The translations under genes and the position numbers were made by a program. Below are positions 1-8,600 of a DNA stretch of 11,478 nucleotides, piece after piece (within the stretch, counting starts at the first letter, position 1; the number at the start of each line of letters is the position of its first letter). This stretch comes from Prolixibacteraceae bacterium (GTDB lineage Bacteria > Bacteroidota > Bacteroidia > Bacteroidales > Prolixibacteraceae): contig WRIQ01000018.1 in NCBI GenBank assembly GCA_009782655.1, forward strand, positions 1-11,478. The letters are read 5' to 3'. The notes under the pieces were generated by a model, which saw nothing but the letters and a program-made list of their open reading frames with translations, did no database searches and had not been told where the DNA came from.

Positions 1-1229
1 ACGCCAATGAGTACGATGAAAGAGAGCATTCCCAACAGACCGCTTTCTGCCAGCGGGCCTAAATATTCGCTGTGTGCATCTCCTCCGTCGCCTTTGTTGG
101 TAGTGATAATGGTACTATTTTTCGACAGTTGGTAAGGCGCATATTTAAAAGCATAAGTTCCCGGCCCGAAGCCAAAAACCGGACGCTCGGAGAACATTTT
201 TAAAGCGCTGTCCCACCGATTTATGCGTTCCATATTAGAGGCGTCGGAGGTTATGTTCGACATGGATGTGAAATGTTCCAGCAGGTTGGAAGACGATTCG
301 ACGCTGTTTTTTTGCAGGTGCATAACTATTTGATTTTGAAACACAAAAAACAGAGCAACCGCGGAAATGAAAATAATCGTCAGACTGCGGAATTTGATTT
401 TCAGTTTCACCAGCCCCCATACGCCGGCGGCCAAAATCAGGCTGAGCCAAGCGGCGCGTGTATATGAAAAGACAAAAGCTACCAGCAAAACTGCCAGTAC
501 CATTTTTGCTACACGCCGTCGTCCCGGAGTGGAAGTTTTGTTGAATGCCAAAAAGAAGAAAAACGGGATAAACATGGCAATAACAGCGCCGTATGATGTG
601 TGGTCGTTAAAAAACGGACGCATGGACGAGTGCGCGGCAACCCTGTCGAGCAGGCCCACGGACGCGTGTTTAACCAGCGTGTAGGCAATGATAATCATCA
701 GGCCGGCGATGTAAATCCAGACAAAATTCTCGATATTTTTCTGATTTTCAAAAAGTTTTATTCCAAGGAAATAAAAACCCACGATAAACCAGATGCGCAC
801 CATCAGATATTTGAAAGAAACCAGCGGCATGGAACTGGTTAAGGAAGTTATCAGCATCCACAAAAGATAGATTAGGATGGCTATAGTAACCGGATGTTTC
901 AGAACGTCGAGGTCGACTTTCCTCTCGCTGGCCAAACGCAGGATGAAAAGCAGCAACACGCCGAAAAGTAAAGGCTCGGTTGGGAGGAACATGTTGAACG
1001 AAAGGTCGGGGAAAATCTCAACCAGCGGCAAAGATATGGGTGTGAAAAAAACGACAATTTTCAGAATCCTGTCGACTGAAAAAATGGCGAGCAAAACAAA
1101 AAAAAGCGCTACAGGTAAGATATTGACGACCACCGATTCGCGTTTTACGACAAACCAAAGGTTGAGCAGGATAAACACCAGCGAAACGGCATAAAAAAAC
1201 GCCAATCGTATCGTCTGATTTTTAAACAC
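1..1229 (-). CDS. O-antigen ligase/polymerase-type membrane protein (WaaL/Wzy superfamily), C-terminus off the window
   Basis: A minus-strand frame stays open from position 1229 to the left edge, giving about 409 residues without the C-terminus. It reads as a polytopic inner-membrane protein with many hydrophobic segments. Three stretches fit the O-antigen ligase family (PF04932): FNDHTSYGAVIAMFIP, SYTRAAWLSL near residue 255, and NRWDSALKMFSERPVFGFGPG followed by DAHSEYLGPLAESGLLGML near residue 381. The HSEYL histidine lies in the periplasmic loop that family members use for glycan transfer. Family knowledge puts the role in joining or polymerising lipid-linked surface glycans; ligase and polymerase cannot be separated by sequence alone. 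No ATG fits the N-terminus. GTG at 1229 is preferred, 10 bp after the chain-length gene; TTG at 1256 would overlap that gene by 17 bp. The spacing implies co-transcription and coupled translation. Confidence 0.85.
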   Translation of the reverse strand, partial: MFKNQTIRLAFFYAVSLVFILLNLWFVVKRESVVVNILPVALFFVLLAIFSVDRILKIVVFFTPISLPLVEIFPDLSFNMFLPTEPLLFGVLLLFILRLASERKVDLDVLKHPVTIAILIYLLWMLITSLTSSMPLVSFKYLMVRIWFIVGFYFLGIKLFENQKNIENFVWIYIAGLMIIIAYTLVKHASVGLLDRVAAHSSMRPFFNDHTSYGAVIAMFIPFFFFLAFNKTSTPGRRRVAKMVLAVLLVAFVFSYTRAAWLSLILAAGVWGLVKLKIKFRSLTIIFISAVALFFVFQNQIVMHLQKNSVESSSNLLEHFTSMSNITSDASNMERINRWDSALKMFSERPVFGFGPGTYAFKYAPYQLSKNSTIITTNKGDGGDAHSEYLGPLAESGLLGMLSFIVLIG

Positions 1230-1239
1230 TTGCCCGATG

Positions 1240-2184
1240 TTATTTTTTGAAGTCAATAATCATAAACGCCAAAAGCGCAACAAATAGGGTCGACGCCAGC
1301 GTCAGGGCGACTATCAGCCATCTGACGGGATACGATTTTTTGTCGGCAACAATCGGCTTGTCGACAAGAATGGAGTAGGTAATTTTTTTATTGATTTCGG
1401 ATTTATGGAAATCTATTTCTTTATTTAGCGAATCAATGCTGGTTATCAAATAGTTAAACCGCGAACCGAGGAGTTGCGCCTGAGCCCCTTTTTCGAGCAT
1501 ATTGTCGTATATTTTTTTTATTTCGCGCGTTCCTGCGGCATTCTCCCGCCCTTCGGCCAAAGCCAGCATGTAACCGCGCGTCACTTCGGGTGCCTGTGTT
1601 TCGATATCTAAAAACTGATTTTGGCTGCGTTGTTCCCTCAAAATCGGAATAATTGAATCGCATTCGCGCTGCCTTTTCTCCAGATTATTGCTCAGGATAG
1701 TAAGCATCTCCTGATTCTTGACCGAATACATGCCGTGTACTTTCAGGTCGTAGAAATGAATCATCGAGTCGCACATGCGGGAGGCCCTCACCGGATCAAT
1801 ATCCTCAACCGATACCGTTACTGCTTCATAATCGGTTTGGCGAATGTTTACCCTATCGCTGTATCTGTCGAGTATATTGGTCTGATATTGATGCGACTCT
1901 CTGGGTATTTTATAAACCGTATCGAGGCGAAAGGTGTCGATAATTTTCAGTTTCAAATCCACGGAATTCATTATTTCCAACATTTGCTCTGTATATGTTT
2001 CGTCGCTCAATGCCCCCAGATTCGCAGGGAAGACCTTGATGGTGGATTTGAAGCGCGGCGTTATGAAAATAGCCGATGAAAAAATCGACGACAACACCAC
2101 CGCAATAATTCCGATAATGATAAAATGATACTTCCGCTTCCAAATTATATCAAGAATGCGTTGATTATTAAAAAAATCGCTCAT
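1240..2184 (-). CDS. Wzz-type polysaccharide chain-length determinant protein
   Basis: This 314-residue protein has the layout of polysaccharide co-polymerases (Wzz family, PF02706). There is a short cytoplasmic N-terminus, a first membrane segment at about residues 19-42 (FIIIGIIAVVLSSIFSSAIF), and a long periplasmic part rich in charged, coiled-coil-like sequence. A second membrane segment lies at about 288-310 (WLIVALTLASTLFVALLAFM), ending in DFKK. A proline-containing stretch (DKPIVADKKSYPVRW) precedes the second segment, as is usual in the family. There is no cytoplasmic tyrosine-kinase domain. The family role is to set the length distribution of O-antigen or capsule chains in the inner membrane. 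The next gene, 10 bp downstream, is an O-antigen ligase/polymerase type, which supports a surface glycan job. The gene starts 73 bp after tyrS with no clear promoter of its own, so read-through from tyrS is likely. Confidence 0.85.
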   Translation of the reverse strand: MSDFFNNQRILDIIWKRKYHFIIIGIIAVVLSSIFSSAIFITPRFKSTIKVFPANLGALSDETYTEQMLEIMNSVDLKLKIIDTFRLDTVYKIPRESHQYQTNILDRYSDRVNIRQTDYEAVTVSVEDIDPVRASRMCDSMIHFYDLKVHGMYSVKNQEMLTILSNNLEKRQRECDSIIPILREQRSQNQFLDIETQAPEVTRGYMLALAEGRENAAGTREIKKIYDNMLEKGAQAQLLGSRFNYLITSIDSLNKEIDFHKSEINKKITYSILVDKPIVADKKSYPVRWLIVALTLASTLFVALLAFMIIDFKK

Positions 2185-2257
2185 AAAATTGACTTGAATT
2201 AAACATGTTATGGTTAAACGATTCTTTCAACCGTTTATTATTATATGAATCAGTAAA

Positions 2258-3550
2258 TTACTGCACAATTATCAGATAATAATTTTTCTTTCCTTTTTGC
2301 ACCAATATATATTTGCCGCCCAGCAAAAAGGAGTGATCAACCATAAGTTCGGGCGAGCCGACTTTTTCCTTGTTGAGGCTCAATCCGTTTGCCTGAATAT
2401 TGCGGCGCACTTCGCCTTTCGACGGGAATACCGCCGTTTTTTCGGCCAGCAGGTCGACAATGCCGATTCCCTGTGCCAGCTCGTTTTTGGCGATTTCGAA
2501 TTTGGGTACGCCATCGAAAACCAACAGGAACGTTTTTTCGTTTAGCTTTTTCAGTTGGTCGGCTGTTCCCTGCCCGAACAGTATCATGGAAGCCTCTACC
2601 GCGGTGTTGTAATCTTCGCGCGAGTGTACCAAAACGGTAATCTCTTCGGCTAATTTGCGTTGCAGCAAACGCAGGTGCGGCGCTTCTTTGTGTCTGGCCG
2701 TTAATTCTTCGATTTCCGCTTTCAGCAAAAATGTGAATATTTTGATATATTTTTCGGCGTCTTCGTCGGAAGTGTTCATCCAAAACTGGTAAAATTCGTA
2801 GGGCGATGTTCTTTCGGGATCGAGCCAAACGTTTCCCGATTCGGTTTTCCCGAATTTGTTCCCGTCGGCTTTGGTAATCAGCGACCATGTCAGCCCAAAG
2901 GCCTCTCCGCCGCCAATTTTCCGAATCATTTCCGTGCCGGTGGTTATGTTGCCCCACTGGTCGGAGCCGCCCATCTGAAGTTTGACGTTCTTATTTTTGA
3001 AGAGATATAAAAAATCGTATCCCTGCACCAGTTGGTAGGTAAATTCGGTAAACGACATTCCGGACGACGACTCGGACGACAGGCGCTTTTTCACCGATTC
3101 TTTTGACATCATGTAGTTTACGGTGATGTATTTCCCTATATCGCGGATAAAATCGAGAAAGGTATAATCTTTCATCCAGTCGTAGTTGTTCACCATTTCG
3201 GCGGCAATGGGGCTGTCGGAATCGAAATCGAGAAACTTCGACAATTGTTTTTTGATGCAATTCTGATAGTGGCGTAAAGTGGCTTCGTCGAGCAGGTTGC
3301 GTTCTTGCGATTTCATGCTCGGATCGCCAATCATACCTGTGGCGCCGCCAACCAACGCGATGGGTTTATGCCCGCAGTTCTGAAAATGTTTCAGCATCAT
3401 CACGCTTACAAGGTGTCCGATATGAAGCGAATTGGCAGTAGGGTCAATGCCGACATATGCGGATGTGACCGCTTCGGCCAACTGTTCGCCTGTGCCGGGT
3501 GCCATATCGTGGATCAGCCCTCGCCAAGTAAGTTCTTCAATAAAATTCAT
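2258..3550 (-). CDS. tyrS: tyrosyl-tRNA synthetase
   Basis: Cytoplasmic enzyme that activates tyrosine with ATP and charges tRNA-Tyr; essential for translation. It is 430 residues from the chosen start, the usual length for bacterial TyrRS. The class I signature HIGH is at residues 43-46, after the tyrosine-pocket segment YVGIDPT (32-38). The second signature appears as KFGKT at 232-236, the form normal for this TyrRS type. GGSDQWGN, which contributes to tyrosine and ATP binding, precedes it. The C-terminal 70 residues look like an S4 RNA-binding domain ([20 protein letters not shown]). The start [13 protein letters not shown] at 3550 is preferred by similarity to Bacteroidales relatives; an ATG two codons upstream (3556) is the alternative. 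A TATCTTTG -7 box lies 21-27 bp upstream. The two glycan-assembly genes follow on the same strand, which looks like neighbourly read-through rather than shared function. Confidence 0.97.
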   Translation of the reverse strand: MNFIEELTWRGLIHDMAPGTGEQLAEAVTSAYVGIDPTANSLHIGHLVSVMMLKHFQNCGHKPIALVGGATGMIGDPSMKSQERNLLDEATLRHYQNCIKKQLSKFLDFDSDSPIAAEMVNNYDWMKDYTFLDFIRDIGKYITVNYMMSKESVKKRLSSESSSGMSFTEFTYQLVQGYDFLYLFKNKNVKLQMGGSDQWGNITTGTEMIRKIGGGEAFGLTWSLITKADGNKFGKTESGNVWLDPERTSPYEFYQFWMNTSDEDAEKYIKIFTFLLKAEIEELTARHKEAPHLRLLQRKLAEEITVLVHSREDYNTAVEASMILFGQGTADQLKKLNEKTFLLVFDGVPKFEIAKNELAQGIGIVDLLAEKTAVFPSKGEVRRNIQANGLSLNKEKVGSPELMVDHSFLLGGKYILVQKGKKNYYLIIVQ

Positions 3551-3576
3551 CGTCATAATAGTTATAGAAATTTCGA

Positions 3577-3584
3577 CAAAGATA
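3577..3584 (-). promoter_or_regulatory. Putative tyrS promoter, -7 box TATCTTTG
   Basis: Read on the minus strand this is TATCTTTG, an exact match to the Bacteroidetes -7 consensus TAnnTTTG. It sits 26 bp before the preferred tyrS ATG and 20 bp before the alternative. The region 19-21 bp upstream holds no clean TTTG -33 element. The position relative to the gene is the main support. Confidence 0.5.
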
Positions 3585-3598
3585 GCAAGAGTTTTGAT

Positions 3599-3652
3599 GG
3601 ATTGAATTAAGCCGAAGGATTCAATTAACTTAATGGATTCACAATTTCGGTG
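3599..3652. repeat. Short imperfect repeats at 18-bp spacing upstream of tyrS, with an inverted repeat
   Basis: On the plus strand, GGATTGAATTAA (3599-3610) and GGATTCAATTAA (3617-3628) are 11/12 identical and exactly 18 bp apart. A third, weaker GGATTCA starts at 3635, again 18 bp on. The first two copies also form a perfect inverted repeat, ATTGAAT (3601-3607) and ATTCAAT (3619-3625), with an 11-bp spacer. The set lies just upstream of the tyrS -7 box, where an upstream binding site would be expected. It could also act as a weak 3' hairpin for the methyltransferase gene ending at 3700. No T-rich tail follows, so a terminator is not well supported. Confidence 0.35.
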
Positions 3653-3699
3653 GAAAACCTCGTAACTGTTTACAACTTACGCGCAACAAGCGCCCGCAA

Positions 3700-4254
3700 T
3701 TATTTCCCGATTTTCATTAAAACGCTTCTGCTGAAAAATATTCTCGGACGTTCGCAAATAACAAATCCGTCATTTTCCATCTTGCGTATGATGTTTTCAA
3801 ATCTGTTTTTTGAAACATGCAGTTTTTGTTCCGAGATTAGAATCTTTGTTTCGGGCGTTATAATTTTCCTTATTCCCTGAATCATTTTATCGAGATATTT
3901 CATTTCGTGAAAAGAATAGAAAGCAAGGATAAAATCGACTTTCTCTGCAATGCCAAGGCTATGCTCCGGATTATTGAATATTTGAATTTGTGGCTTCAAT
4001 TCGCTGTTTTTCAATTTATTTCTCAATATCTGGAGCATTCCGTCTTGTAGATCAATTGCTATGACTTTTCCGTTGCCGTTAAGCAATTTTGCCATTTCGA
4101 GCGTGAAAAAACCTGTTCCGCAACCTAAATCAAGTACGGTCATTCCCGTGTGGATATATTTTTTCAATATTCTTTTGGGATTTTGCAATAGTTTGCGAAA
4201 CCGACTTTCCAGCACATTCGCTTTTTCCAGTGGGTGTAAATGTGTGTTAATCAT
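3700..4254 (-). CDS. Small class I SAM-dependent methyltransferase, substrate unknown
   Basis: With the chosen start this is a 184-residue cytoplasmic protein with a Rossmann-type methyltransferase core. Motif I is VLDLGCGTGFFTLEMA. The acidic end of strand 2 (VIAIDLQDGML) should contact the SAM ribose, and the post-motif region DFILAFYSFHEM resembles UbiE/Methyltransf_11/25-type enzymes. The N-terminal HPLEKANVLESRFRKLLQNP is typical of a small Bacteroidetes group without an assigned substrate. The ATG at 4254 (MINTHLHPLE) is preferred because the family similarity begins there. An in-frame ATG at 4341 would add 29 unrelated-looking residues and overlap the transporter gene by 23 bp. It probably shares a transcript with the transporter upstream. 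The gene is visibly richer in A+T than both flanking genes. The methyl acceptor cannot be told from sequence. Confidence 0.85.
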   Translation of the reverse strand: MINTHLHPLEKANVLESRFRKLLQNPKRILKKYIHTGMTVLDLGCGTGFFTLEMAKLLNGNGKVIAIDLQDGMLQILRNKLKNSELKPQIQIFNNPEHSLGIAEKVDFILAFYSFHEMKYLDKMIQGIRKIITPETKILISEQKLHVSKNRFENIIRKMENDGFVICERPRIFFSRSVLMKIGK

Positions 4255-4275
4255 GTTGTTCTTTACTGGTTTTGC

Positions 4276-4293
4276 TTTTTGTATAAACAAAAA
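4276..4293. promoter_or_regulatory. A+T-rich 18-bp dyad just upstream of the methyltransferase start
   Basis: TTTTTGT (4276-4282) and ACAAAAA (4287-4293) form perfect 7-bp arms around the 4-bp spacer ATAA. The dyad lies 21 bp before the preferred methyltransferase ATG and 25 bp after the transporter stop. It could be an operator, a weak terminator or processing hairpin between the two genes, or chance in A+T-rich DNA. No TAnnTTTG box is visible for an independent methyltransferase promoter. Confidence 0.25.
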
Positions 4294-4318
4294 AACCTCA
4301 TGAGTAGCTCTAAAGCAA

Positions 4319-5230
4319 TCACAATTTTTCCTTCTTTCCAAACAGCCGCGCTTGCGCTATCGCCATTACCAAAACGCCGATAACCGAAAGTACGCCTCCG
4401 AAAATCTGGTGTGGCAGGGGCAGCGTCCCAAAATAGAGGTAAGCTCCCGCCAGAACGATGATGCCCTTGGTGCTTTGTATGATGGACGAGCGCGAGGCTT
4501 CGATGTATTTGAACGAATAATAGATTGTGAGAACGCCCAGAAAAGGCCCCAGAAAAGAGCCGATAAACATGTTGAGCATTGCCGACGATGGCGCCGAAAA
4601 CGATTGGCCGGTGGCAAACATCAGCACGGTTGCATAAGCCAACAGCCAGAAATTATGATTAAGTGTGGTAAGTTCGGGCGACAGTTTTTTGATGTTCACT
4701 TTCACAACCAGCGAAGTGGCCGCCGCCAGTATGGCATTTATCAGAACAACCAGCGTACCCGGAATAAACATGCTTTTAAACGAAGAGCCCTCGCCGCTGT
4801 AGCTCACGATAAACGTGCCGGCAATGGCAATAAAAATGCCCACCGACTCCCAAAACGAAAATCGCTCTTTCAAAATCGATATTCCGCCCAATGTTAAAAA
4901 TACGGGGTACAGGTTTCCCAAAAACGAAGTTACCGACGGATCGGGGATGATGTAAATGGACAGGTAAAAACTGGTATTAGTCAGTATCTCCATGACTCCG
5001 AGGAGGATTAGAATGCGAATCTGCGGCCATCGCAGCGCGGGAATCTGTCGGAAAGTTCCCTGCGAAAAAGACCATATGGAATTGAAAAGCGTTCCGAAGG
5101 CAAACCAGTAAAAACCGAACTGGACGAGATGTATCTCGTTGAGTGCAGCCTTGCTGAAAATGTATACATTGGAATATGAAATGGTTGCCAGCAGGGCAAA
5201 AAAATATCCTTTCAGTTGATTCGATTTCAT
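4319..5230 (-). CDS. EamA-family (drug/metabolite transporter superfamily) permease
   Basis: A 303-residue, highly hydrophobic inner-membrane protein with about ten predicted transmembrane helices arranged as two EamA (PF00892) halves. The first half opens with LKGYFFALLATISYSNVYIF and includes the family-like stretch PSVTSFLGNLYPVFLTLGG. The second begins near LVVLINAILAAATSLVVKV and ends with VLSVIGVLVMAIAQ. Family members export or import small metabolites, amino acids or sugar-related compounds; the substrate cannot be read here. The start at 5230 (MKSNQLKGYF) is preferred because the next upstream in-frame ATG (5287) would place the coding region over the promoter. The stop is 64 bp before the methyltransferase ATG, so the two are likely one operon. 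Nothing else in the window indicates its substrate. Confidence 0.9.
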   Translation of the reverse strand: MKSNQLKGYFFALLATISYSNVYIFSKAALNEIHLVQFGFYWFAFGTLFNSIWSFSQGTFRQIPALRWPQIRILILLGVMEILTNTSFYLSIYIIPDPSVTSFLGNLYPVFLTLGGISILKERFSFWESVGIFIAIAGTFIVSYSGEGSSFKSMFIPGTLVVLINAILAAATSLVVKVNIKKLSPELTTLNHNFWLLAYATVLMFATGQSFSAPSSAMLNMFIGSFLGPFLGVLTIYYSFKYIEASRSSIIQSTKGIIVLAGAYLYFGTLPLPHQIFGGVLSVIGVLVMAIAQARLFGKKEKL

Positions 5231-5254
5231 ACGATTAATTGTTATTTCACAAGG

Positions 5255-5262
5255 CAAAAGTA
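5255..5262 (-). promoter_or_regulatory. Putative transporter promoter, -7 box TACTTTTG
   Basis: On the minus strand this reads TACTTTTG, an exact TAnnTTTG match, 24 bp upstream of the transporter ATG at 5230. The spacing is nearly identical to that of the tyrS box. No clear TTTG -33 element is seen about 20 bp further upstream. Confidence 0.5.
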
Positions 5263-5396
5263 TAAAAGCGCGGCGAACCGTCCCCATCTACTCATCCGTT
5301 TTTTCAAATTGAAACGCAATGATAATCTGAAAACGTTCTGGTTATCGGTAGGAAATGCGGCAACATTATGTTTTTACATGGGTAATTTTGCGGTTT

Positions 5397-5409
5397 CAAA
5401 TTACATTTG
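5397..5409 (+). promoter_or_regulatory. Promoter-like TACATTTG overlapping a small dyad
   Basis: TACATTTG (5402-5409) matches the Bacteroidetes -7 consensus on the plus strand. It overlaps a perfect 13-bp dyad CAAAT-TAC-ATTTG (5397-5409). It would give a leader of about 175 nt before the large plug protein. A -33 element at proper spacing is not evident, so chance is a real possibility. Confidence 0.3.
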
Positions 5410-5568
5410 TACTTTTATCGACAAAATTGACAGCAAAAATATCGCTTAACAGTAAAAACGGCAGATCTGAAAAGGAAATTTGAAAACACGCTGCTTTTTT
5501 ATGGGAACATCATACTTCCACGAGAGATGATTTTTTTTCTGTTGGTGTTTCTTTGTATAGTTAATTTC

Positions 5569-5602
5569 TGAATTGGTTATTGGTAGTGTTATGAATTGGT
5601 TA
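5569..5602 (+). repeat. 11-bp direct repeat spanning the start codon of the plug protein
   Basis: TGAATTGGTTA occurs at 5569-5579 and again at 5592-5602, 23 bp apart. The second copy contains the TG of the preferred ATG start codon and the next three codons. The period is not a multiple of three, so this is not a coding repeat. It may be a small duplication or a protein- or RNA-binding site at the initiation region. Confidence 0.4.
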
Positions 5603-8600
5603 ATTGAAAAAACAAACACATTGACATTCAAGCATTTTAAATGGCATTCCAATCGATTTATGACATTGCCATTTTTTATTATAACCCTTCTCTTAATTCA
5701 ATTTCCTTTTTCCTTATCCGCTCAGCGCACCATCAGTGGGCATATTACCGACGCCAATGACGGTAGTCCGATTGTCGGCGTTAAAGTTTTTATAGCCAAT
5801 ACCATGACAGGCACTACCACCGACGCAGCAGGTTATTATCGGTTAAAGCTGGCTGGAGAAGGCAGTTATCCGCTGGTTGTTTCGCATGTGGCTTATCAAC
5901 AGGTTTTCCGCGATATCGAACCGGGAAGAAACGATCAAACTATCAATATAGCCATGCAGGAGCATGAATTTGAAGAAGTGGCGGTGAGCCTGAAAGTCCG
6001 TTTTCGCAATAAGGACGTCGATCTTTTTTGGTACACCATACTGGGTGTGAAACCATCCCCTAAAACCATTCAGCCATTGAATCCCGAAGCAGTGTATTAT
6101 TATTACAATTCGGAAACGCAAAAATTGACGGTTTCCTGCCGTGTGCCTCTACAAATTGTCAATCACGAAACAGGATTTCAAATTCAATATGTGCTGAATT
6201 ATTTTACACACGATTACAAAACCGACATCAGTTCGTGGGAAGGGCAATACATGTTCATGGAACTTGAATCTGCAAATTACAAGCAAAGAAATACATGGGA
6301 AAACAACCGGAAGAAGATATACAGAACCTCAATTTCATCTTTTATCAAAGCGTTGTATCAAAACAGCACATTAGAGGATGGTTTCCTGTTCGCATATTCT
6401 CAAAAACAAGATGTTTCCACCAAAAATATCAATACAACGATACAAAAAGGAACAACGATGGTTGGCGGAGTTCTTACTCAACAAACAGATAAACCTGTCG
6501 CTTCACAGCGTAAATACACTTTAATAGATTCCGACTATTTTATAATAACCGATCCGGAAACCGGGAATAAGACATTTCACATGCCGTCCGAATGGGATGT
6601 CATGCTGATTAGTTTCGGCAAACCTGTATCAGAAAAAGATTTGGAAAATGCGAAAGGGCAGAACGCCTGGGAGAAGATTGGTTTATTTAGAAACCATATA
6701 GGAAATTCTGATGATCCCGTTCATATTTTCCCGGACGGTTCATACAGAAATCCGATACATTTTACGCCTGTGTTTTCCTCCAATACACTTTCAGGACTTA
6801 ATATGTTTTTGCCCATAGATTACCTTCCTGATGGTGAAACCGCAAAAACGTCAGCAAATCATTCCTCAGTGGAAAATGAACCGTCAGATAAAATTCAGCC
6901 AGAAATGTCCATTTCCGATTCCCTAAACCTTGTTTCCCAGCGTTTTGAACAACAACTGGAACTGTTTCCACAGGAAAAAATACATCTGCAAACCGACAAA
7001 CCCTATTATCTTTCGGGGGAACGTATCTGGTTCCGCTCCCATGTAGTGGATGCAGCAACGCATGTTCCCGCGTTTTATTCCAACAGCGTCTTTGTGGAAC
7101 TGTTCGACGCAGGGGATTCGGTTGTTTGCCGCATAAAAACAGGTATTGCCAACGATTTTTTCAGCGGGTATATTACGATTCCTGAAGACGCGCCCGAAGG
7201 CGACTACACCCTCAGGGCCTACACCAACAAAATGAAGGGACTGGACGAAGATTACTATTTTTTGAAAAACATCCGCATCGGCGATCCCATGAGCCGTATG
7301 ATACAGGTACAACCGGAGTTTGAATTTTTACCGGGCAAAAAAATCGGCGCCGCCCTCCGCTTTTCCCCCACTTCCCCGACTTCACCCCCCATTTCCCCCG
7401 AATCTCTCAAAATCAGCATTAATGATGGCAAACCGATGAATTTGAATTCCGAAAACGGTTTATCCGCTTTCAGCTTCAATCTTCCAGATACCGAAAAACA
7501 GCGGGTAATGCTTTTGGACGCTTCGTACCAAAAGAAACCTTTTCAGCAGTACATTCGTATTCCCTTGCCTGATGACGATTTCGACGTTTCGTTTTATCCC
7601 GAAGGCGGCGCATCATTGGCGGGATGTCTGGGGCGAACCGCTTTCAAGGCAATGCAGCGCGACGGAACGGAAATCGAGGCAACGCTTGCAGTTTATACCC
7701 AAAAAGGAAACGAGGTGGCGCAGTTCAAAACCGACGTTCGCGGCATGGGAGTAATCGCGATGAAACCTGAGCGGGGCGATAAATATTATGCCATTGCCAC
7801 CAGCGGGAAGGGACAGTCAAAGCGTTTTGACCTGCCTGCCGCACAGGAGCACGGTTATGCACTGACAGCAAACTGGTCGAAAGACCGCCTCATTGTACAG
7901 GTGTGCCAGCCCGAATATCAGACTGCCGCAGATACGCTTTGTCTGCTGATTCATACGCGCGGCGCAGTGCAGGACATCCGTATCTGGGAAAACACAAATG
8001 TGCCGCTTGTGTTCCCGAAAGACTTTTTCCTTTCGGGCGTATCCGGTTTACTTTTGTTAACCAAAGACATGATGCCGGTGAGCGAACGCCTTGTGTTTGT
8101 CAACAACGATGCCGACCATGCAAAAGTTGAAGGTACAACCGACCGAAATGGTTATAAATCCCGAAGCGCGGTAGAATACACGGTTCATATCACAGATGAA
8201 GAGGGTGAACCCCTGTGGGGAAACTTTTCCGTTTCGGTTACCGACAGCCATGTTGTAGCAGCCGACAGCGTTTCGAATATACTGACCTCGCTGTTATTAA
8301 ACTCCGATTTGCGGGGAAACATAGCCGATCCGGCTTATTATTTTCGGAAACAGGATCAGTCGTCGGTATATGCGCTCGATTTGTTGATGTTGACGCAAGG
8401 CTGGCGGCGGTATGATACTGAACGAATCGTAAGGAATGACTTCATGTATCCCGACATATCGCATGAAGCCGGATATGAGTTATCGGGGACTGTAAGGTAC
8501 CTGGCAATGGGATTGGGGCGACCTGTTGCCAATGTCGGTGTAAGTGTCGTTTCCCGAAGAGGCGATTTTGCAACAGAGACCACCACCGGCCATGACGGGC

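Larger units (their letters stand above)
5231..5590. other. Divergent intergenic region between the transporter and the large plug protein
   Basis: About 360 bp with no convincing coding sequence. It carries the leftward transporter promoter (5255-5262), a weaker rightward promoter-like site (5402-5409), and a 6-bp-arm inverted repeat TTTCAA-A-TTGAAA (5302-5314). The last part, from about 5515, is pyrimidine-rich on the plus strand and has an 11-bp direct repeat at the start of the next gene. Short open frames here have no recognisable product. Confidence 0.6.

Noticed and set aside
273..1194. Several plus-strand open frames of 64-105 codons
   Set aside because: They lie opposite the minus-strand O-antigen ligase-type gene and have arginine-rich, low-meaning translations typical of antisense shadows.
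2185..2257. Possible terminator after tyrS from TAAACG/CGTTTA
   Set aside because: The stem is only 6 bp with an 11-bp loop and no T-run, too weak to call.
2337..2957. A 206-codon minus-strand frame inside tyrS
   Set aside because: It is a shifted frame of tyrS, whose HIGH, KFGKT and S4 signatures are all in the other frame; the translation has no domain.
4352..4897. A 181-codon plus-strand frame opposite the transporter
   Set aside because: The translation is rich in Arg, Gln and His and matches no family, while the opposite strand encodes a clear EamA permease.
5216..5449. Short plus-strand frame in the divergent spacer
   Set aside because: It begins inside the transporter gene, has no recognisable domain, and crosses the transporter promoter.
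5462..5469. CAGATCTG palindrome in the divergent spacer
   Set aside because: A single 8-bp palindrome is expected by chance in a window this size.
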